64,000 nucleotides of DNA from the NCBI GenBank assembly GCA_900318205.1, contig ONJS01000016.1, forward strand, positions 1 through 64,000. Reading direction: 5' to 3'. The stretch is from an uncultured Prevotellaceae bacterium. GTDB taxonomy: Bacteria > Bacteroidota > Bacteroidia > Bacteroidales > Muribaculaceae. The position numbers were made by a program, and so were the translations under genes. The notes below the pieces were generated by a model. It was not told the DNA's origin, did not search any database, and was given only the letters and a program-made list of their open reading frames with translations. Of this stretch, positions 32,672 through 40,941 are shown in pieces. How positions within the stretch are numbered: the first letter of the stretch is position 1; each line of letters starts with the position of its first letter.

Positions 32672-33037
32672 AGTGGAAGGTGCTTAGTTACTTCCGGTCG
32701 GATCCGAGGGGACGGTTCCTGAGTCCAAAATGCAAGGCATTTTGTTACACAGAAACCGTCCCCGAGTAGTTGCCCAAAGGGCAACTTTTGGACACTCACA
32801 TTAATCCTACTTGTTTTCCTCGGACGCCAAAAAAGAGAGCAAATGGCTACTGGCTCTAGCTTTTTATGCTAGCTTTGCAAAACTATGACTTCGATTTTCA
32901 AAAATGACAAAAGCCAAGAAGCATAATATTCTCAGATTTACTATAAATGCGATTTGTTTATTATTCGCATCATGGAGTTCTATTGATTATGGTTACAGAA
33001 CAAGGATTATGAGTGATTTTGCACAGCGGTCCGAATG
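32672..33037. other. Gene-free gap with the second GGGGACGGTT element
   Basis: Holds the long-hairpin element (32708-32763), a nearby GTTGCCC/GGGCAAC hairpin (about 32768-32784) and AT-rich sequence. No gene was recognised. Confidence 0.55.
32708..32763 (+). repeat. GGGGACGGTT long-hairpin element, copy 2
   Basis: Arms GGGGACGGTTCCTGAGT and ACACAGAAACCGTCCCC with an inner CAAAATGC/GCATTTTG stem. The arms match the reverse complement of copy 1, while the inner stem differs in sequence but keeps pairing. Confidence 0.75.
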
Positions 33038-33409
33038 TTATTGATTCAAAAGTTGACGGTGGGTTTTGGTGCCAGCGATATATCTATTATGATACCAATT
33101 CTTGAAGCCTTGGGTATATTCATCTTTCGAGCCACCCATAAAGCCACCAGCCCAATGGTCATAGCGATTGAATAGCAATGCTTTTAATCCTAAGGGGGTG
33201 CCGTCATTTTCAGGAAGGAGATTTGGCAAATCAAATTCTTTGGTAAAGCGATCGATGTATTGTTGAGGCCTATCATCTCCTTCAAGGACCCAACCCACCC
33301 ACACTCGTTCATAGTCCCAATAGATGTCTTTTCCTTCTGGTAAGGATTCTGGCACATCGTCTTCGCCATTGTAATAACGGCAATCCAATATCAATTCTTC
33401 TCTTGTCAT
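33038..33409 (-). CDS. Small hypothetical protein
   Basis: A 123-residue acidic, aromatic-rich soluble protein that I do not recognise. Visible features are MTREELILDCRYYNGEDD at the start, DIYWDYERVWVGWVLEGDD, a GLKALLFNRYDHWAGGF segment and a basic C-terminus. The ATG at 33409 is chosen because a -7 box (33418-33425) ends 8 bases upstream. Starting earlier (up to 33505) would translate through the promoter. It is isolated between repeat-rich gaps. An immunity-type or phage-related role cannot be excluded or supported. Confidence 0.65.
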   Translation of the reverse strand: MTREELILDCRYYNGEDDVPESLPEGKDIYWDYERVWVGWVLEGDDRPQQYIDRFTKEFDLPNLLPENDGTPLGLKALLFNRYDHWAGGFMGGSKDEYTQGFKNWYHNRYIAGTKTHRQLLNQ

Positions 33410-33959
33410 AACAGGTGCAAATATAGTGCTTTTTCTTGAGATATCCCCAACAGGTGCCACCGAAAGAACCGGTTCTTTTTCTATTTGGTAACATCGGCGC
33501 CCCAAGGTGTGTCATCATTGCGACTCGGTAATATAACCGTGCTATCGCACGGGAAATTAAACAAATTTTTAAATTAATATTGATAATATTGTCATATAAA
33601 TAAATTTAATTAATTTGATTAATTTGGCTTCGCCGAGCTAAAGGTTCCCGCCCGCAAGGCGGTTATAGTCATAGCAGTTGAATTTTGGCACACCCTCTAA
33701 ATCCGCCTACCGATTTCGCCTATATTGATTTCTAATTCTCGATGTTTTCGGCAAATTACTTGCATATCCTAACTATTTTACCGTACTTTGTGACGAAATA
33801 GAACACGGCTAGGATGATAGATCTTAACCCATGTTTCACTAAACCCAAGAAACCGTGATGAGTTAAACTTTGGTTGCTTTGATAGTCGTCAGATTCAATT
33901 CAACCAAGGATTATAGTTACCTAATTTTTATTTTTATTAATTCTAAACAATCAAACAAA
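33410..33959. other. 550-base gap without a recognised gene
   Basis: Contains the promoter of the small minus-strand gene, a CCGTGC/GCACGG hairpin (33537-33552), a CCGCC/GGCGG hairpin near 33648-33662 and AT-rich sequence leading to the DUF4091 gene. No clear plus-strand promoter was identified (TAAACTTTG near 33863 is one base off the consensus spacing). Confidence 0.5.
33418..33425 (-). promoter_or_regulatory. -7 box of the small hypothetical gene
   Basis: Minus-strand TATATTTG followed by C, 8 bases before the ATG at 33409. Confidence 0.6.
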
Positions 33960-36101
33960 ATGGGAACCGTTATTTTACAACCAAAATGGGCACGTAAGTT
34001 TGTCCTGTTCGTCCTGCTGCTGAGTGTGGCTGGAGTGACCAATGTGTATGCACAAGATGAGCCTGACCCCGAACCTTATCTGTTTTATCTGTTATTCAAT
34101 GATTATCAGGCATGTGAGCAAAAGGTACCACTCAGGGAGTGGAATGGAATTGATGATATCTTATGTCAACAATTGTCCAAGGATGAGGCAGCATTCATGG
34201 CTTCCTCGTTTTACCTTAGCAGAACTGAAAGGCCCACAGGCTTCTTAGCCCTTGCCCAGAACGAGAAAGAGGGCTTCCATGTGTTCTTCCGTGAGCAGGA
34301 GAAAGAACGCAACCTCAGGGTTGAAGTCAGTCCGTTCACCAACGCTGAGAACGAGGTGCTGCCACACTCGATGTATTGGGAAGACTTCTTCTTTGCCCCA
34401 GGAGTTGGAATTCCCGATTCATTGGCCGAGGCCTTGATCCCTTATGTCGGTGAAATCCAAAAGAGCATGGTTGACCACAACAAAGTATTCTATGTTGAAT
34501 TGAAGTCAGCCATGAACCAAACTCCCGGAGAGTATTATTCAACCGTTTCGGTATTTGACGGAAATGAACTGGTTGTATCTAAAGAGGTCACAGTGAGAGT
34601 CTGGAACTTTGCCTTGCCCGAGAATCACTATTCAGAGGTGGTCATGGGACTCTATAACTGCAATTCGGGCTACCATGCCACCCGTAGCATCTTCTCCCTC
34701 AATGGCCTGGAAGTGGAAAGTAATGGCAACGTTGCCGAGGCTGACCTGCCTCGCGCCAAAGAAATCCTGAACGGCTATCAGGAATGCCTGCTCGAGCATG
34801 GAGTGAGCACCTACGAAATCCCCCGTTGGATATTAGGCGATGACCGCAAGGCTGCCGAATTGACCATGGCCGACCCTCGCCGCAAGGTGTTCTCGGTACC
34901 CGTCAACCGTGGTCACTTCAACATGAACACTGGAGATTTCACCGACGCTGCCAAAGAGACCATCAGCCAATATAAGGACATCGTCTATAACAATCCCTTC
35001 CTGAAGGACAAGGCCTTCTTCTATCCCATGGATGAACCGAAGGGCACAGAAGCCGAGGTGGCATTGCTGACGGCCATGACAGACAAATTGAAGGAACTGT
35101 GGCCCGGCTATCATGCCGTTGTTCCTTTCTACAGTAATCTTGAAGAGACGACTGCTCTATTTAATGGAAAGGTTGATATTATCTGTCCTAATCAAGGATT
35201 ATTTGATCCACGCAACTCCAATTATGACCTGAAACAAGCCAATTTCTTGAATTTCCAAGACCGTGAGAATCATCCTGAACGTTACCACACATGGCGCTAC
35301 CAGGGTGATACCAAATGTGGTGGCACATACTTCTGGATCTTTAATATCTCACAGCTTGGCGTCATGCGTCGCGTGCCCTTCTGGCAGCAGTGGTACATGA
35401 ACAGTGACGGTTGGCTGCAATGGAGTTGCGCCTACTTGCCCGTTAATTGGGTAAAGAAAACACTTCCTGCTTCTGGTGGCATACAGACAGGTAATGGTGA
35501 CGGCATCCTAGTCTATCCCGGAACGTTATGGGGCCAGAGTGCAGAAACGCCTATTGCCTCCCTGCGCTTGAAACAAGTGAACGACGGCATTGAAGACTAC
35601 GATTACCTGCGTCTGGGTATGGAGTTTGTTGACGAAACCACTTTTAAAACTGCCATCAGCCGTTTCTTGTGGAAGCAATATGCCTCTGACTGCAAATCCA
35701 TCAATAAGGAATATGAATTCTATGCCGCATACACTTGTACCTACCTGCAGCGCGCCCGCTATGAAATGGGCCAGCTGTTGAGTGCCGCCAACACCGAACA
35801 CAACTGGGGTGATTGGCAGGTTGCCGTATGGCCCGACAGGAACCACAATGGTTTGGAAATCAGAACCTGTACGGATTGTGGCGCACAGACCAGCCGAGTT
35901 AAACTGTGGGATGGTGAGCAACTGGGTGACGTCAATGGTGACGGCTTTGTTAATATCAATGATGTGTCAGCACTGATAGACATTCTGCTGGGCAATGATG
36001 GTTCCCAGGTCAATTCTCAGTATGCCGATGTAAGTGAGGACGGAATGGTCACTATCGCAGATATCTCGATACTCATCAACATTCTTCTTGGCATTAATTA
36101 A
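33960..36101 (+). CDS. Secreted DUF4091 glycoside-hydrolase-like protein with dockerin
   Basis: A 713-residue exported protein. The ATG at 33960 gives MGTVILQPKWARKFVLFVLL and a signal peptide ending near VYAQ. A long central region ends in a DUF4091-type segment (LRLKQVNDGIEDYDYLRLG), a family related to glycoside hydrolases. FYPMDEPKGTEAEVA carries acidic residues in a likely active-site loop. An EHNWGDWQV...RTCTDCGAQ module follows at about 625-665, a type common in surface proteins. The end is a dockerin (GDVNGDGFVNINDVSALID, then VSEDGMVTIADISILIN). The substrate is unknown. It is a single-gene unit. Confidence 0.82.
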   Translation: MGTVILQPKWARKFVLFVLLLSVAGVTNVYAQDEPDPEPYLFYLLFNDYQACEQKVPLREWNGIDDILCQQLSKDEAAFMASSFYLSRTERPTGFLALAQNEKEGFHVFFREQEKERNLRVEVSPFTNAENEVLPHSMYWEDFFFAPGVGIPDSLAEALIPYVGEIQKSMVDHNKVFYVELKSAMNQTPGEYYSTVSVFDGNELVVSKEVTVRVWNFALPENHYSEVVMGLYNCNSGYHATRSIFSLNGLEVESNGNVAEADLPRAKEILNGYQECLLEHGVSTYEIPRWILGDDRKAAELTMADPRRKVFSVPVNRGHFNMNTGDFTDAAKETISQYKDIVYNNPFLKDKAFFYPMDEPKGTEAEVALLTAMTDKLKELWPGYHAVVPFYSNLEETTALFNGKVDIICPNQGLFDPRNSNYDLKQANFLNFQDRENHPERYHTWRYQGDTKCGGTYFWIFNISQLGVMRRVPFWQQWYMNSDGWLQWSCAYLPVNWVKKTLPASGGIQTGNGDGILVYPGTLWGQSAETPIASLRLKQVNDGIEDYDYLRLGMEFVDETTFKTAISRFLWKQYASDCKSINKEYEFYAAYTCTYLQRARYEMGQLLSAANTEHNWGDWQVAVWPDRNHNGLEIRTCTDCGAQTSRVKLWDGEQLGDVNGDGFVNINDVSALIDILLGNDGSQVNSQYADVSEDGMVTIADISILINILLGIN

Positions 36102-36140
36102 CCCGCCTGCCAAAAAGCCAAGAAGCTTCTGAAACATTTC

Positions 36141-36175
36141 CCTCATGCCTTTACCAGCATGAGGGATTTCTTCAT
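36141..36175 (+). terminator. Terminator of the DUF4091 gene
   Basis: CCCTCATG and CATGAGGG around a 10-base loop, followed by ATTTCTTCATTT. It starts 39 bases after the stop codon. Confidence 0.8.
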
Positions 36176-36250
36176 TTAACGGGGGCGATGAAATGATGAG
36201 CAGAAGATGACCGAACTCCTCTTGGGGAATGCGATAAAAAACATCTTGAG

Positions 36251-36304
36251 TATCAACGCCCCCTGGCCCCCTCTAATCTTAGAGGGGGAATTGGATATAC
36301 ATTG
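36251..36304 (+). repeat. GGCCCCCTCTAATCTTAGA repeat, copy 2
   Basis: TATCAACGCCCCCTGGCCCC and CTCTAATCTTAGAGGGGG, sharing both the ATCAACGCCCCC lead and the hairpin with copy 1. It lies between two convergent genes. Confidence 0.75.
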
Positions 36305-36355
36305 AATTACAGTAAATTATTTTATTTGGTGCTCGCTAAACGAAAGAATCCTAAG

Positions 36356-37282
36356 TCACAACAAGAAAGCAGCGCCTATTACCAACAAGAGCATGAAGAT
36401 CTCGGAGAGGCGGTTGATGCGGACGGCGGTGTGCATGTCCTGGGTGGTCAATTCCCGATCGTTCTCACCGATGTAGGGTTTATCGAAGAGTTCGCCAAAG
36501 TAGTAGTGGGGACCGCCGAAGCGGCAGTTGAGTGCCCCAGCGAGGGCAGCCTCGGGGTAGCCGCTATTGGGGCTGGCATGGCGAGAGCCGTTTTTCCACA
36601 CGAATTTCAATAGAGAAAGTTTGCCCGATGCGATGACCATCAGCAGGGCGGTCAAGCGGGCGGGGATATAATTGGCCACATCATCGATGCGGGCGGCCCA
36701 ACAGCCAAAATCCTTGTAACGCTCGGTACGGTAACCAATCATCGAGTCCAAGGTATTGACCATTTTGTAGGCCAACATACCAGGAGTGCCCAGCAATGCC
36801 AACCAAAACAATGGGGCAATCACGCCGTCGCTCAGGTTCTCGGCAAGGGTCTCGAGGGCGGCGGTTCGCACTTCCTGGGCTGACAGTTGCGACGTGTCGC
36901 GCCCCACGATGCGGGCTACTTGCTGGCGTCCCTCGTCCAATGACCGGTCCAGTGCCAAGAAGACCTCGCGCACCTCACGGATGAGCGTCGTGCCTGCCAG
37001 GCAGTAGAAAATGATGATGGTATCCAGAATGAGCCACACAACCACGTTGGGTATCAGTCGCTTCAATCCCCAAACAACAAAAAACACCAACAAGATGAAA
37101 CATACCGCCATCACAGCACCTTTCGCCATGAGGTAATCGCCCTTGTTGAGGCGGTGCTCTCCCCAAGAGATCATCTTGCCGAACCACACGACGGGATGCG
37201 GCAACCATGACGGATCACCGAAAAAGAAATCCAGCAACCAGCCCAGCAACAAGGGTAATATGAGTAAAACAGCAACAGTCAT
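36356..37282 (-). CDS. cbiB: Adenosylcobinamide-phosphate synthase
   Basis: A 308-residue membrane protein of the CbiB family. LDFFFGDPSWLPHPVVWFGKMI at the N-terminus, ALETLAENLSDGVIAPLFW, YKMVNTLDSMIGYRTERYKDFG and PEAALAGALNCRFGG are the family signatures. It attaches the aminopropanol arm (or its phosphate) to adenosylcobyric acid. It lies downstream of the CobD-like aminotransferase gene, which supplies that arm, on the same strand. The 70-base gap between them holds a GAGACGCAA palindrome. Confidence 0.95.
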   Translation of the reverse strand: MTVAVLLILPLLLGWLLDFFFGDPSWLPHPVVWFGKMISWGEHRLNKGDYLMAKGAVMAVCFILLVFFVVWGLKRLIPNVVVWLILDTIIIFYCLAGTTLIREVREVFLALDRSLDEGRQQVARIVGRDTSQLSAQEVRTAALETLAENLSDGVIAPLFWLALLGTPGMLAYKMVNTLDSMIGYRTERYKDFGCWAARIDDVANYIPARLTALLMVIASGKLSLLKFVWKNGSRHASPNSGYPEAALAGALNCRFGGPHYYFGELFDKPYIGENDRELTTQDMHTAVRINRLSEIFMLLLVIGAAFLL

Positions 37283-37312
37283 TCCTTAGATTTCAGTTCT
37301 TTGTCTGACACT

Positions 37313-37334
37313 GAGACGCAAAATTTTGCGTCTC
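37313..37334. repeat. GAGACGCAA palindrome, copy 7
   Basis: Perfect palindrome in the cbiB-cobD gap. Confidence 0.85.
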
Positions 37335-37352
37335 TACAATGTGGATATCAAA

Positions 37353-38333
37353 TTAGTTTAATACATAGTTCATTATGGCTGCAACGAGGGCATCGTTTTC
37401 GGCAGGGGACTGCGTGGCGATTCGGAAATGATGCGGCGTGAGGCCCGTGAAATTGGAGGCGTCGCGGATGAGGATGCCATGCTCATGCGCCAAATATTCC
37501 TTCAACTGGGCAGCCGTCGTTTGACGGATGGTGCACAGGAAAAAATTGGTCAGCGTGTCTTGAGCCTCTATGCCTTCTACCTCGTTGAGCATGGCGCGCA
37601 GGCGCTGGGTCTCTGCCAAATAAGATGGCAAGTCCGGGATAGCGGTCACTCCTCGTTGCACAAGCCACTTGCCTGCCTCGAGCGACAACGCATTGATGGC
37701 CCAAGGACGGTATTGTTCCCGCAGGAGGCTGATTATCGCGGGAGAGGCGGTGGCATAACCCAAGCGCAGCCCTGGCACCGCATAGCTTTTGGTCATCGAG
37801 TGCAATAGGATGACATTGTCACGACTGATCATGTCGGCAGGGCGCAGCAAGGGCGCCATCGTATAGTCCTCGTAGGACTGGTCAACGATGAGCAAGCGGT
37901 GGCGCTCAGCAAGGGCCAACACGTCCTCGGCTGCCAACACATCGCCCGTGGGATTGTTGGGATTGCAGAGCCAGCACAGGGCGCCATCCTCGCTCTCCTG
38001 ATAGCCGAACACACGGCAGGCGTCCTCATATTCCCGAAACGTGGGTTGCAGGATGTGACAAGTGCCCTCATGGCGATAAGTCTGGGCTATCAAGTAGATG
38101 GCATCGACAGCCCCACTGGTCACCAACACCTCGTCGGGACTGATGCCACACTCGAGCGCTATCATCTGCTCCAGCGATGCTGCCGAGGGCTCGGGATATG
38201 TGCGAATGGCGTCCAGCCGTGTACACAGATAGGCATTCAGTGCACTCAGGTCAGTTCCGTTGTAGATGTTGGAACTGAAATTCATCTTGATATTATCGTA
38301 ACGATACAAGTCGTCGCCGTGTCCTTCAATCAT
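37353..38333 (-). CDS. cobD: Threonine-phosphate decarboxylase-like PLP enzyme
   Basis: A 326-residue class I/II aminotransferase-fold enzyme. MIEGHGDDLYRYDNIKMNFSSNI at the start is the CobD-type opening, LCNPNNPTGDVL binds cofactor phosphate, and the PLP lysine is in HSMTKSYAVPGLRLGYA. CobD decarboxylates threonine O-3-phosphate to aminopropanol phosphate for the nucleotide loop. The length is a little short of Salmonella CobD (364). Its start overlaps the end of cbiP by 8 bases, which supports tight coupling. A histidinol-phosphate aminotransferase role is the alternative, less likely in this context. Confidence 0.9.
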   Translation of the reverse strand: MIEGHGDDLYRYDNIKMNFSSNIYNGTDLSALNAYLCTRLDAIRTYPEPSAASLEQMIALECGISPDEVLVTSGAVDAIYLIAQTYRHEGTCHILQPTFREYEDACRVFGYQESEDGALCWLCNPNNPTGDVLAAEDVLALAERHRLLIVDQSYEDYTMAPLLRPADMISRDNVILLHSMTKSYAVPGLRLGYATASPAIISLLREQYRPWAINALSLEAGKWLVQRGVTAIPDLPSYLAETQRLRAMLNEVEGIEAQDTLTNFFLCTIRQTTAAQLKEYLAHEHGILIRDASNFTGLTPHHFRIATQSPAENDALVAAIMNYVLN

Positions 38334-39810
38334 GGTCAGTCAGGATATTGTAAATCTGTTCCATATCGACGTATTGGCGCACATGGGCAGCCAAGCGGTC
38401 ATATTGTTCTTCCTTGAAAGCCGCGTAGTCAAACGGGGTATTGCCCTCAGAGATTTTGTCATGGAACGGCTCCAATAGGAAATCGACAAAGGGCGTGTTG
38501 TCGAGGATGCCGTGGACGTAGGTTCCCATGCACTTGCCGTCAACGATGTAACCGTCGTCGCGACCGTCATTGAGGTGGAGCAAGGGAGATGGCTTGGCAT
38601 CGCCCATGGGATGCGTTTCGCCCTGATGGATTTCATAGCCTTGCCCGTACTGGCAGGAGACTTGGCGCGTGTGCTTATCGCCGTTCATCGTGGTGGTCGT
38701 GGGCAACAAGCCCAGACCCGGCAAACGCTCGATGTCACCCTCAACGTGGTCGGGATCAAGCACTTCCATACCCATCATCTGGTAACCACCACAGATGCCC
38801 AACACTGCCGCACCCTCGCGATGAGCCCTAACAATGGCCTGGGCGCAACCGTTGCGACGCAGTTCATACAGGTCGTGCAGGGTCGATTTGGTGCCCGGCA
38901 GGATGATGATGTCGGCTTTCTTGATATCCTCGGTATTGTTGGTATAGAACAAGTGAACCCGCGGGTCCCGTTCCAGCGCATCAAAGTCGGTGTAATTGGA
39001 CAGGTGACACAACATGATGACCGCCACATTCACCTTGTCACGCTCGGCCTGCATTGACTTCTGAGCCAACGCCACGCTGTCCTCTTCCTCGATATAAATA
39101 TCCTTGTAGTAAGGGATGACACCCAACACGGGAACGCCACAGATGTCCTCCAGCATCTTGCGTCCCTCGTCAAACAGGCGCATGTCGCCACGGAACTTAT
39201 TGATAATAATGCCCTTGATGAGGCGGCGGTCTTCGGGCGTCTGCAAGGCGATGCTGCCATAGACCGAAGCAAACACGCCACCGCGGTCGATGTCGCCCAC
39301 GAGGATGACGTCGGCATGGGCATGACGTGCCATGGGCAGGTTCACCAAATCGGTGTCACGCAGGTTGATTTCCGAGATGCTGCCCGCACCCTCCATCACA
39401 ATGGGATTGTAACGGGACGCCAAACGGTCAAAGGCGGTGCACACCTCACGGCGATAGTCAATGTCGGATGTGCCTCGGCGCCAATAGTCATAGGCGTTCT
39501 TGTTGCCGATGGGTTTGCCGTGCAGGATGACCTGTGAAGTGTGATCGGACTGTGGCTTCAGCAGCAGCGGATTCATATCGGTGTGGCAGGGGATGCCGGC
39601 AGCCTCGGCTTGGACAGCCTGGGCACGGCCGATTTCAAAACCCTCGGGCGTAGCATAGGAATTCAGCGCCATATTCTGCGCCTTGAACGGGGCTGGCGTA
39701 TAGCCGTCCTGCTTGAAAATACGACAGAAGGCAGCAGCCACGACACTCTTGCCCACGTCGCTGCCCGTACCGGCAAACATCACTGGATGCAATCGTCGAT
39801 TGTTACTCAT
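38326..39810 (-). CDS. cbiP: Cobyric acid synthase
   Basis: A 494-residue glutamine-dependent amidotransferase. The N-terminal ATPase-like domain begins MFAGTGSDVGKSVVAAAFCRIF and includes YTPAPFKAQNMALNS, and DIDRGGVFASVYGS. The C-terminal GATase domain has the nucleophile cysteine in VLGICGGYQMMG and the late histidine in YVHGILD. It amidates side chains b, d, e and g of adenosylcobyrinate a,c-diamide. Its ATG overlaps the stop of the adenosyltransferase gene (ATGA overlap). Confidence 0.96.
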   Translation of the reverse strand: MSNNRRLHPVMFAGTGSDVGKSVVAAAFCRIFKQDGYTPAPFKAQNMALNSYATPEGFEIGRAQAVQAEAAGIPCHTDMNPLLLKPQSDHTSQVILHGKPIGNKNAYDYWRRGTSDIDYRREVCTAFDRLASRYNPIVMEGAGSISEINLRDTDLVNLPMARHAHADVILVGDIDRGGVFASVYGSIALQTPEDRRLIKGIIINKFRGDMRLFDEGRKMLEDICGVPVLGVIPYYKDIYIEEEDSVALAQKSMQAERDKVNVAVIMLCHLSNYTDFDALERDPRVHLFYTNNTEDIKKADIIILPGTKSTLHDLYELRRNGCAQAIVRAHREGAAVLGICGGYQMMGMEVLDPDHVEGDIERLPGLGLLPTTTTMNGDKHTRQVSCQYGQGYEIHQGETHPMGDAKPSPLLHLNDGRDDGYIVDGKCMGTYVHGILDNTPFVDFLLEPFHDKISEGNTPFDYAAFKEEQYDRLAAHVRQYVDMEQIYNILTDHD

Positions 39811-40307
39811 TCTTTCTCGTTGGCTAAGACAAACAGATAATCAGACAGGCGGTTCATCATCACCAAGATGGTACTGTCAACCGGATGTTGGCGATGCAGG
39901 GACCACAAGCAGCGCTCCACTGTGCGAGCCTGAGTGCGCGCCAAATGGATGAAAGCGGCCAACTGTGAGCCACCGCCGGGAACGACAAAACCGCCTTGAA
40001 AATCGGCTTGGTCAATGGCTCGCTCTAATTCGCTTGTGATTTTAGCAGCATGGAGTTCACGGGGATTGACGCTGCCTTCGGGGGTGGCGATATGGCTCAT
40101 GACCGTCATCAATTCACGTTGGACGGAATGAATGATATCGCGGTTCGCATCGTCATCACCGAGCATCGAGCGCACGATGCCCAAATGGGCATTTAACTGG
40201 TCGATCTGGCCATTGGTCTCAATGCGAGGGTAATCCTTCGGGACCCTCACCCCATCGCGCAGGCTAGTCATGCCCTCGTCACCGGTCTTGGTATATATCT
40301 GTTTCAT
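39807..40307 (-). CDS. pduO: PduO-type cob(I)alamin adenosyltransferase
   Basis: A 166-residue ATP:corrinoid adenosyltransferase. IYTKTGDEGMTSL at the N-terminus binds ATP, ETNGQIDQLNAHLGIVRS and FVVPGGGSQLAAFIHLARTQARTVER are family signatures. It adds the 5'-deoxyadenosyl ligand to cob(I)alamin or an earlier intermediate. It is unrelated to the CobA/BtuR type. It sits between cbiA and cbiP in the minus-strand operon, where adenosylation is required before cobyric acid formation. Confidence 0.94.
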   Translation of the reverse strand: MKQIYTKTGDEGMTSLRDGVRVPKDYPRIETNGQIDQLNAHLGIVRSMLGDDDANRDIIHSVQRELMTVMSHIATPEGSVNPRELHAAKITSELERAIDQADFQGGFVVPGGGSQLAAFIHLARTQARTVERCLWSLHRQHPVDSTILVMMNRLSDYLFVLANEKE

Positions 40308-40370
40308 TTTCAGTTTTCAGTTGGCATTGGAACTCCCTCTAAACTCTAAACCCTAAACTCTAAACTCAAG
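40308..40370. repeat. CTCTAAACCCTAAACTC simple repeat
   Basis: TTTTCAGTTTTCAGTTGGC, then CTCTAAACTCTAAACCC and TAAACTCTAAACTC, in the gap between the second cbiA frame and pduO. The same AACCCTAAACTCTAAAC unit recurs at 55438-55460. Confidence 0.6.
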
Positions 40371-40941
40371 TTTTGAACGTGTTCAAAACTTGATAAAGAT
40401 GTGTGTAACTGGCTAATACGTTTTTATAGCGGATAACGGGCGTTGGCACGGGTTCTCCCTTGGCATTGAAAACCTGGGTGACCGATGGCGGCACCTCGCC
40501 CAGGAACTGCGTGTAGTGGAATTCATGCCCGCGGTATTCCTTGCCATCGAGGGTGAAACGGCGATAGCCCAGCGAGAGTTTTCGGTCCTGCTTACGAGCC
40601 GTGATACTGTAGGGCAGCACGCCGCACATGGGAAATTCTCCCTCGTCGGTAACGATGCTCTCGCACAGGTACATCATACCACCGCACTCGGCGACGATGT
40701 GTCCGCCACGTTCGGCATATTCCTTGATGGCTTGCCGTGTCGCCTCGGCTCGCACTAATGCGTCAAGATGCTTTTCGGGATAGCCGCCGGGCAGGTAGAG
40801 CAACGTCACGTCGTCAAGGCTGGGCACATCACGCTCGGGATCAAAGAATGACACATTCTCCAACCGATCGATATTCTCCTGATAGATAAAGGAGAAGGAC
40901 TCATCGTTGCGAGCAATCAAAGTCTTAAAAGCCGTTGCCAT
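40366..40941 (-). CDS. cbiA: CbiA, C-terminal glutamine amidotransferase half (separate frame)
   Basis: A 191-residue frame holding the end of cobyrinate a,c-diamide synthase. IARNDESFSFIYQENIDRLE is the typical mid-protein CbiA junction, LLYLPGGYPEKHL and the catalytic cysteine in VAECGGMMYLCESI follow, then YRRFTLDGKEYRGHEFHYTQF. It begins in the -1 frame relative to the upstream half and overlaps it by 25 bases. Its ATG (40941) would give MATAFKTLIARND. A single missing base in the T-run at about 40925-40928 would account for the split. Separate translation of the two halves is the alternative. Confidence 0.85.
   Translation of the reverse strand: MATAFKTLIARNDESFSFIYQENIDRLENVSFFDPERDVPSLDDVTLLYLPGGYPEKHLDALVRAEATRQAIKEYAERGGHIVAECGGMMYLCESIVTDEGEFPMCGVLPYSITARKQDRKLSLGYRRFTLDGKEYRGHEFHYTQFLGEVPPSVTQVFNAKGEPVPTPVIRYKNVLASYTHLYQVLNTFKT

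Noticed and set aside
33409-33505. Longer N-terminus for the small hypothetical protein
   Set aside because: The extra 32 codons run through a good -7 promoter box at 33418-33425 and do not resemble protein sequence.
40917-40941. Programmed -1 frameshift in cbiA
   Set aside because: The reading frames would fit, but no standard slippery heptamer or clear downstream pseudoknot was found. An indel or sequencing error is the simpler explanation.
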